DNA of 13,146 nt, taken from assembly GCA_937927875.1 (NCBI GenBank), contig CALEYV010000035.1, forward strand, positions 1 through 13,146, in the 5' to 3' direction. The stretch is from an uncultured Actinomycetes bacterium. Lineage in GTDB: Bacteria > Actinomycetota > Acidimicrobiia > IMCC26256 > PALSA-555. The notes beneath the pieces are model-generated. The model worked only from the letters and a program-made list of their open reading frames with translations. It was not told the DNA's origin and did no database searches. Below are positions 6,853-13,146 of this stretch, piece after piece (within the stretch, counting starts at the first letter, position 1; every line of letters starts with the position of its first letter). Made by a program: the position numbers and the translations under genes.

Positions 6853-7667
6853 CGACCTGCCTGCTCCTTCTTCACCGCGTCCATGCCGCCGTGCTTGCGG
6901 GCGTCGCTCGCCGCGAGGGCGGTGGCGGTGTTGCTCACCAGCTGGTGGATCATGAAGTGGAAGCGCCAGGACTCGCGCTGGCCGGCGAGGTCGAGCATCC
7001 GGTTGATGGACTCCTTGATCGCCTGCGCGGTCACCGGCGGAACCAGCGCGACCTGGTCGGCCATGGCCCGGGCCGCCGCTGCCAGCTCGGCGCGCGGCAC
7101 CACACGGTTCACGAGCCCGAGCCGCTCGGCCTCGGCGGCGTCGATCGTCTCCGCGCAGAGGAGGAACTCCTTCGCCTTGCGGGGCCCGAGCTCCCACGGC
7201 TCGATGAGGAGCTCGACGCCGACGCCCGTCATGCGCGCCACCGGGTTGGAGAACCTGGCGTCGTCGGCGGCCACGATCAGGTCGCACATGCTGGCGAGCA
7301 TGAGCCCGGCCGCGGCGCAGGCACCCTGGACGGCGGCGATCGTCGGCTTGCGGAAGTCGCGGAGCCGCACGCACTTGTCGAAGTACATGACCTGCTCGTG
7401 GCGCCACTTCCCCTCCGGAGTGTCCCGGAGCCGGGCCCACTCGTCGGCGCCGGTGAGGATCTCCTTCAGGTCGTGTCCGGCCGAGAAGTGCTTGCCCTCG
7501 CCGGCGAGGACGACGACCCGCACCTCGTCGTCGGCGTCGGCGAGATCCAGGGCGGCGTCGAGCTCGTCGAGCATCCGGCTGTTCTGCGCGTTGGCGACCT
7601 CGGGTCGATCGAGCGTGATGGTCGCCACGGGCCCGTCGACGCTCCAGCGGATGGTCTCGAACTCCAT
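6849..7667 (-). CDS. Crotonase (enoyl-CoA hydratase/isomerase) family protein with atypical active site
   Basis: This is a crotonase-fold protein of 272 residues. The oxyanion-hole loops are present: KHFSAGHDLKEI (59-70) and AVQGACAAAGLMLASMCDLI (112-131). Aligned by eye to rat mitochondrial hydratase, the two catalytic glutamates (E144, E164) fall at M123 and V143, so the water-activating pair is missing. The rest follows a recognisable actinobacterial subfamily: PWELGPRKAKEFLLC (157-171), AEAERLGLVNRVVP, and a long C-terminal helical part with MIHQLVSN. The protein may be an isomerase, lyase, ring hydrolase or non-standard hydratase. The ATG at 7667 follows a 59-nt gap after the dehydrogenase. 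A GAGG just 2 nt upstream is close for a ribosome site. It is translationally coupled to the CoA-transferase. Confidence 0.88.
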   Translation of the reverse strand: MEFETIRWSVDGPVATITLDRPEVANAQNSRMLDELDAALDLADADDEVRVVVLAGEGKHFSAGHDLKEILTGADEWARLRDTPEGKWRHEQVMYFDKCVRLRDFRKPTIAAVQGACAAAGLMLASMCDLIVAADDARFSNPVARMTGVGVELLIEPWELGPRKAKEFLLCAETIDAAEAERLGLVNRVVPRAELAAAARAMADQVALVPPVTAQAIKESINRMLDLAGQRESWRFHFMIHQLVSNTATALAASDARKHGGMDAVKKEQAGR

Positions 7668-7679
7668 CGCCTCATGATG

Positions 7680-7693
7680 CCAGGCGGGCCTGG
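7680..7693. promoter_or_regulatory. Intercistronic palindrome before the crotonase gene
   Basis: CCAGGC-GG-GCCTGG is a perfect 6+2+6 dyad, 13-26 nt upstream of the crotonase ATG, inside the only true gap (7668-7726) of the six-gene operon. As DNA it could be an operator for an internal promoter. As RNA it could form a 5-bp stem with a CGGG loop that adjusts expression. No promoter box is convincing, so the role is a guess. Confidence 0.3.
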
Positions 7694-7726
7694 TGGCCGA
7701 GGGCAGGCGCGCGCACCGGCGCGGCG

Positions 7727-8925
7727 TCAGCGCTTGGTGGTCGCGTCCGGGCGCGGCTCGCGGGGGAGCCCGAGCACGCGCTCGCCGAGGATGTTGCGCT
7801 GGATCTCGTTGGTGCCGGCCCAGATCGACGACGCCTGGTAGTAGAGCCACGACCGCTGCCACGTGCCGTCACCGGGGTTGTCGCTCGCGCCGTGCCAGAG
7901 CGGCGCGGTCGGACCGAGCACCGCCATCACGGTGTCGTGCAGCCGCTTGCTCATCTCGCTCCAGGCCAGCTTCATGGCGCTGCCCTCCGGGCCGGGGTCA
8001 CGGCCCTTGGCGACCCGCGAGAGGCTGCGCCAGTTGGCGAGCTGGAACAGCCGGACCTCGACCGCGGCCTGGGCCAGCCGGGGCCGCAGCCGCTCGTCCT
8101 CCCACGCGCCGCGCTCGAGGCCGAGCCGCAGCAGCTCCTCGACCAGCTGGAGGTGGATGACGAGCTGGCGGGGATTGATTCCTCGCTCGTGCGACAGCGT
8201 CGAGTTCGCGACCCGCCAGCCCTCGTTCAGCGGACCGACGACCTGGTCGTCGGGCACGAAGACGTCGCTGAAGAACACCTCGTTGAACTCGGTCTCGTCG
8301 GTGATCTGGCGCAGCGGCCGCACCTCCACGCCGGGCGCCCGCATGTCGACCGCGAACGCCGTGATGCCGCGCTGCTTCGGCGCGTCGGCGTCGGTGCGGG
8401 CGAGGCACAGGCCCCAGTCGGCGAACTGCGCGTAGCTGGTCCAGACCTTCTGGCCGTCGAGTCGCCAGCCGCCCTCGGTCGCGGACGCCCGCGTCGACAG
8501 CGACGCGAGGTCGCTGCCGGCGCCGGGCTCGCTGAACAGCTGGCACCAGAGCTCCTCGGCGGGGAGGATCCGCCCGAGCCAGCGCGCCCGCTGCTCCGGC
8601 GTGCCGTGGGCGAGCAGCGTGGGGCCGACGAGGTTGATCCCGATCCGCCCGACCAGCTCCGGCGCACGGGCGCGCGCCAGCTCCTCGGTGACGACGAAGT
8701 GCTCGACCGGCCCCGCGCCGCGGCCGCCGTACTCCTCCGGCCACGCCACCCCGACCCAGCGGCCCTCGGCCAGCTGACCCTGCCACGACCGCAGGAACGA
8801 AACCTCGTCGGCCAGGTCGTCGAAGCGCGGCGGAAGCCCGCGGCCGTACTCCCAGGGCAGGTGCTCGCGCAGCCAGGCGCGGACCTCGTCGCGCAGTCGC
8901 TGCTCCTCGCCGGTGGGGGCGAGGT

Positions 8926-8929
<4 letters not shown>
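7727..8929 (-). CDS. Acyl-CoA dehydrogenase, FadE type
   Basis: This is an FAD-dependent acyl-CoA dehydrogenase of 400 residues, introducing an alpha,beta double bond into an acyl-CoA. Domains in order: N-terminal helical (about 1-125, with VAWPEEYGGRG at 61-71), beta domain with LFSEPGAGSDLASL (131-144) and GQKVWTSYAQFADWG (159-173), then a C-terminal helical domain. The C-terminal segment reads SIWAGTNEIQRNILGERVLG (368-387). The YEGT glutamate of medium-chain enzymes is alanine here (A371). A helix-G glutamate such as E248 (SHERG) may serve instead, which is inference. The start is TTG at 8929, overlapping the citrate synthase stop (TTGA). No nearby in-frame ATG or GTG and no clear Shine-Dalgarno exist, which suggests coupling. 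Confidence 0.91.
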
Positions 8930-10224
<1,295 letters not shown>

Positions 10225-10342
10225 GGCGGTCTCCTCGCTCAGGGGGTCGCGATCAGCGTAGGACCACATCCCGGTCGGAGAGGACCGGCGGGGCGCTCCG
10301 GCCCCGATCGGGCGCACGTACCGCGGGAGTAGGGTGCGCCGC
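10225..10342. promoter_or_regulatory. Divergent promoter region with two palindromes
   Basis: This 118-nt spacer separates the divergent citrate synthase operon and the short acyl-CoA dehydrogenase, so it should hold both promoters. Two dyads are visible: CCGGTC-N6-GACCGG (10271-10288), 47 nt beyond the citrate synthase start, and the perfect palindrome CCCGATCGGG (10303-10312). Either could bind a TetR/FadR-like acyl-CoA-responsive repressor, but no regulator gene is in the window and short GC palindromes are common at this base composition. I see no convincing -35/-10 pair on either strand. Confidence 0.4.
10231..10236 (-). promoter_or_regulatory. Shine-Dalgarno site of citrate synthase
   Basis: GAGGAG on the minus strand lies 6 nt upstream of the GTG at 10224. 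It decides the start: the in-frame ATG at 10269 has no comparable site and would add 15 residues with no resemblance to the GltA N-terminus. Confidence 0.75.
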
Positions 10343-11425
10343 TTGGATTTCGCGCTCAGCGACGATCAGGAGGCCCTGCGCGCGGGAGCCCGCGAGCTCC
10401 TCGACGACCTCGGGTCGACGACGCGCGTGCGGGCGGTGGTCGAGGTCGGCGGCGGCATCGACGCCGAGCTGTGGGCCGGGATGCTGGAGCAGGGCTGGCC
10501 CGGCGTCGCGCTGCGCGAGGACCAGGGCGGCCTCGGCCTCGGCCCGGTGGAGGTCGTGGTGCTGCTCGAGGAGATCGGGCGGCACGCGGCCGCGGCGCCC
10601 TTCGCGTCGACCGTGCTCGCGCTCGACACGTTCAAGGACGCCGGCCGCGACGACTGGATCGCCTCGCTGCTCGGCGGTGCGCACGCCTGCGTCGCCTGGA
10701 GCCGGCGTCGTGACGCGGTGCGGGCCGAGCCGGACGGGTCGGGCTGGCGGCTGCGGGGCCGACCCGACCCGGTGCTGTACGCCCCGTCGGCGGCGCTGGC
10801 GGTCGTCGTCGCCGCGGTCGACGACGGCGATGCCGTCTTCGTGGTTGAGCTCGACGACCAGCACCGGGGGCCGGCCGAGCCGGCGATGGACCGAACCCGT
10901 CAGCTCGGGTGGCTGCACCTCGATGACGTAGCCGCGACCAGGCTCGACGGCGTCAGCGCTGACTTCGTCCTCGACCGCGGCGCGACCTACGCGGCGGCCG
11001 AGATGCTCGGCGGCGCCGACCGCGTGCTGGCGATGGCGGTCGACTACGCGAAGGAGCGGGTGCAGTTCGGCCGCCCGATCGGCAGCTTCCAGGCCGTGAA
11101 GCACCGCTGCGCGGACATGCTCGTCGACGTCGAAGGCATGCGCTCGAGCGTCTACTGGGCGGCGTGGTGCCTGAGCGCCGACGACCGCGACCGCTCGGTC
11201 GCCGCGTCGACGGCCAAGATCTGGTGCTCCGACGCGTCCAAGCGGGTCATGGCGTCCGGCCTGCAGGTGCACGGCGGCATCGGCTTCACGTGGGAGCACG
11301 ACCTCCACCTGTTCCTGAAGCGGGCCCAGCTCGACCAGGTGTCGTTCGGCGACGCCGCGTTCCACCGGGAGCGGCTCGCCGCCCTCCTGCGACCTCGCGT
11401 CGAGGCCGGCGAGAGCATCCTGTAG
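10343..11425 (+). CDS. Short acyl-CoA dehydrogenase (FadE-like, second-subunit type)
   Basis: This is an acyl-CoA dehydrogenase family protein of 360 residues. The TTG at 10343 gives MDFALSDDQEALR, the usual family N-terminus. A GTG at 10334 (adding three residues) is an alternative. Visible segments are MLEQGWPGVALREDQGGLG (47-65), AEMLGGADRVLAMAVDYAKERVQFGRPIGSFQAVKH (219-254, signature 2 region) and QVHGGIGFTWEHDLHLFLKRA (308-328). The LTEPGAGSD-type motif of the beta domain is absent; the equivalent stretch (117-139, VAWSRRRDAVRAEP) is degenerate. Short FadE proteins like this often pair with a full-length dehydrogenase to form alpha2beta2 enzymes, as in mycobacterial FadE28-FadE29. Here the nearest candidates are the products of 7727-8929 and 12944-13146. 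The gene is transcribed divergently from the operon and ends 4 nt from the convergent synthetase gene. Confidence 0.88.
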   Translation: MDFALSDDQEALRAGARELLDDLGSTTRVRAVVEVGGGIDAELWAGMLEQGWPGVALREDQGGLGLGPVEVVVLLEEIGRHAAAAPFASTVLALDTFKDAGRDDWIASLLGGAHACVAWSRRRDAVRAEPDGSGWRLRGRPDPVLYAPSAALAVVVAAVDDGDAVFVVELDDQHRGPAEPAMDRTRQLGWLHLDDVAATRLDGVSADFVLDRGATYAAAEMLGGADRVLAMAVDYAKERVQFGRPIGSFQAVKHRCADMLVDVEGMRSSVYWAAWCLSADDRDRSVAASTAKIWCSDASKRVMASGLQVHGGIGFTWEHDLHLFLKRAQLDQVSFGDAAFHRERLAALLRPRVEAGESIL

Positions 11426-11429
11426 CCCG

Positions 11430-11435
<6 letters not shown>
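11420..11435. terminator. Small hairpin over the convergent stop codons
   Basis: GTAG (11422-11425) and CTAC (11430-11433) flank a CCCG loop that is the whole 4-nt spacer between the convergent genes. C11420-G11435 and a U-G pair extend the stem to six pairs. Three pairs are forced because both genes end in TAG. There is no T-run, so a terminating role is weakly supported. Confidence 0.2.
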
Positions 11436-12943
<1,508 letters not shown>

Positions 12944-12965
<22 letters not shown>

Positions 12966-13146
12966 GACGCGCCGACGGGCGTGGCGCCGCGCACGATCTG
13001 GGACCCGATGAAGTTCCGCTGGATCTCGACCGTGCCGGCGCCGATGCACAGTCCCCGGATGTCTCGGTAGGCCCGCTCGACCGGGTATTCACGGCTGTAG
13101 CCGTAGCCGCCGAGCAGCTGGATCGCCTCGTCGCACACGAACTTGG
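12944..13146 (-). CDS. Acyl-CoA dehydrogenase, C-terminal fragment (cut by window edge)
   Basis: Only the last 67 codons are in the window. The N-terminal part lies beyond the right edge, so this is a partial gene, not a pseudogene by the evidence here. The frame enters as KFVCDEAIQLLGGYGYSREY and continues PVERAYRDIRGLCIGAGTVEIQRNFIGSQIV. This is the classic C-terminal signature of acyl-CoA dehydrogenases (GGYGYxxExPVERxxRD...GTxEIQRxxI). The residue before GT is alanine (GAGT), where medium-chain enzymes have the YEGT glutamate, as also seen in the 7727-8929 protein. The tail SWRNPLG overlaps the synthetase start. It is presumably a third dehydrogenase of the same catabolic set. Confidence 0.9.

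Noticed and set aside
5725..7677. Very long open frame (650 codons) antisense to the CoA-transferase and crotonase genes
   Set aside because: Its product is Arg/Gly/Val-rich with no family motif. High-GC codon bias on the real strand keeps antisense frames open. The same applies to long antisense frames at 420-1751, 1976-3112, 9028-10332 and 11820-13070.

Overview
The window is high-GC DNA (by eye about 70% G+C) with tightly packed genes, GTG and TTG starts and many 4-nt stop/start overlaps. This suits an environmental actinobacterium, possibly of an acidimicrobial or thermoleophilic type, but no marker gene here fixes the lineage. The first 47 bases are not genomic. They are an Illumina Nextera i7 adapter: the P7 tail, an 8-nt index, the read-2 sequence and the Tn5 mosaic end. 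The left edge is therefore the ragged end of an assembled, probably metagenomic, contig, and the first gene is cut there.

Region 1 (48-4102, plus strand) is an ABC importer operon of the carbohydrate/glycerol-phosphate (MalFGK/Ugp-like) class. It holds a 5'-truncated ATPase, two permeases and a secreted binding protein. The first three genes are joined by GTGA and ATGA overlaps. The binding protein comes last, behind its own Shine-Dalgarno sequence. The operon meets the next one tail to tail, and both stop codons lie in the arms of one inverted repeat (4093-4125).

Region 2 (4116-10224, minus strand) reads as one six-gene operon: type II citrate synthase, acyl-CoA dehydrogenase, crotonase-family protein, family III CoA-transferase, DUF35 Zn-ribbon/OB protein and SCP2-type thiolase. 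Neighbours overlap by 4 nt (TTGA, GTGA, ATGA, ATGA) except for a 59-nt gap before the crotonase gene, which carries a small palindrome. A 118-nt divergent spacer with two short palindromes separates it from region 3.

Region 3 holds a short acyl-CoA dehydrogenase on the plus strand (10343-11425). It converges with a minus-strand pair: the 3' end of a third acyl-CoA dehydrogenase, cut by the right window edge, and an acyl-CoA synthetase.

Together, regions 2 and 3 look like a beta-oxidation-type route for an unidentified carboxylic acid. CoA would be loaded by the synthetase or the CoA-transferase, desaturation done by one or more dehydrogenases, the crotonase would act next, and the thiolase/DUF35 pair would cleave a C-C bond. 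Citrate synthase would take up the acetyl-CoA. Several of these enzymes lack the textbook catalytic residues of their families: both crotonase glutamates, the thiolase GHP histidine, and the YEGT glutamate of two dehydrogenases. The substrate and exact chemistry are therefore open. I see no mobile element, CRISPR array, tRNA, rRNA or defence system.
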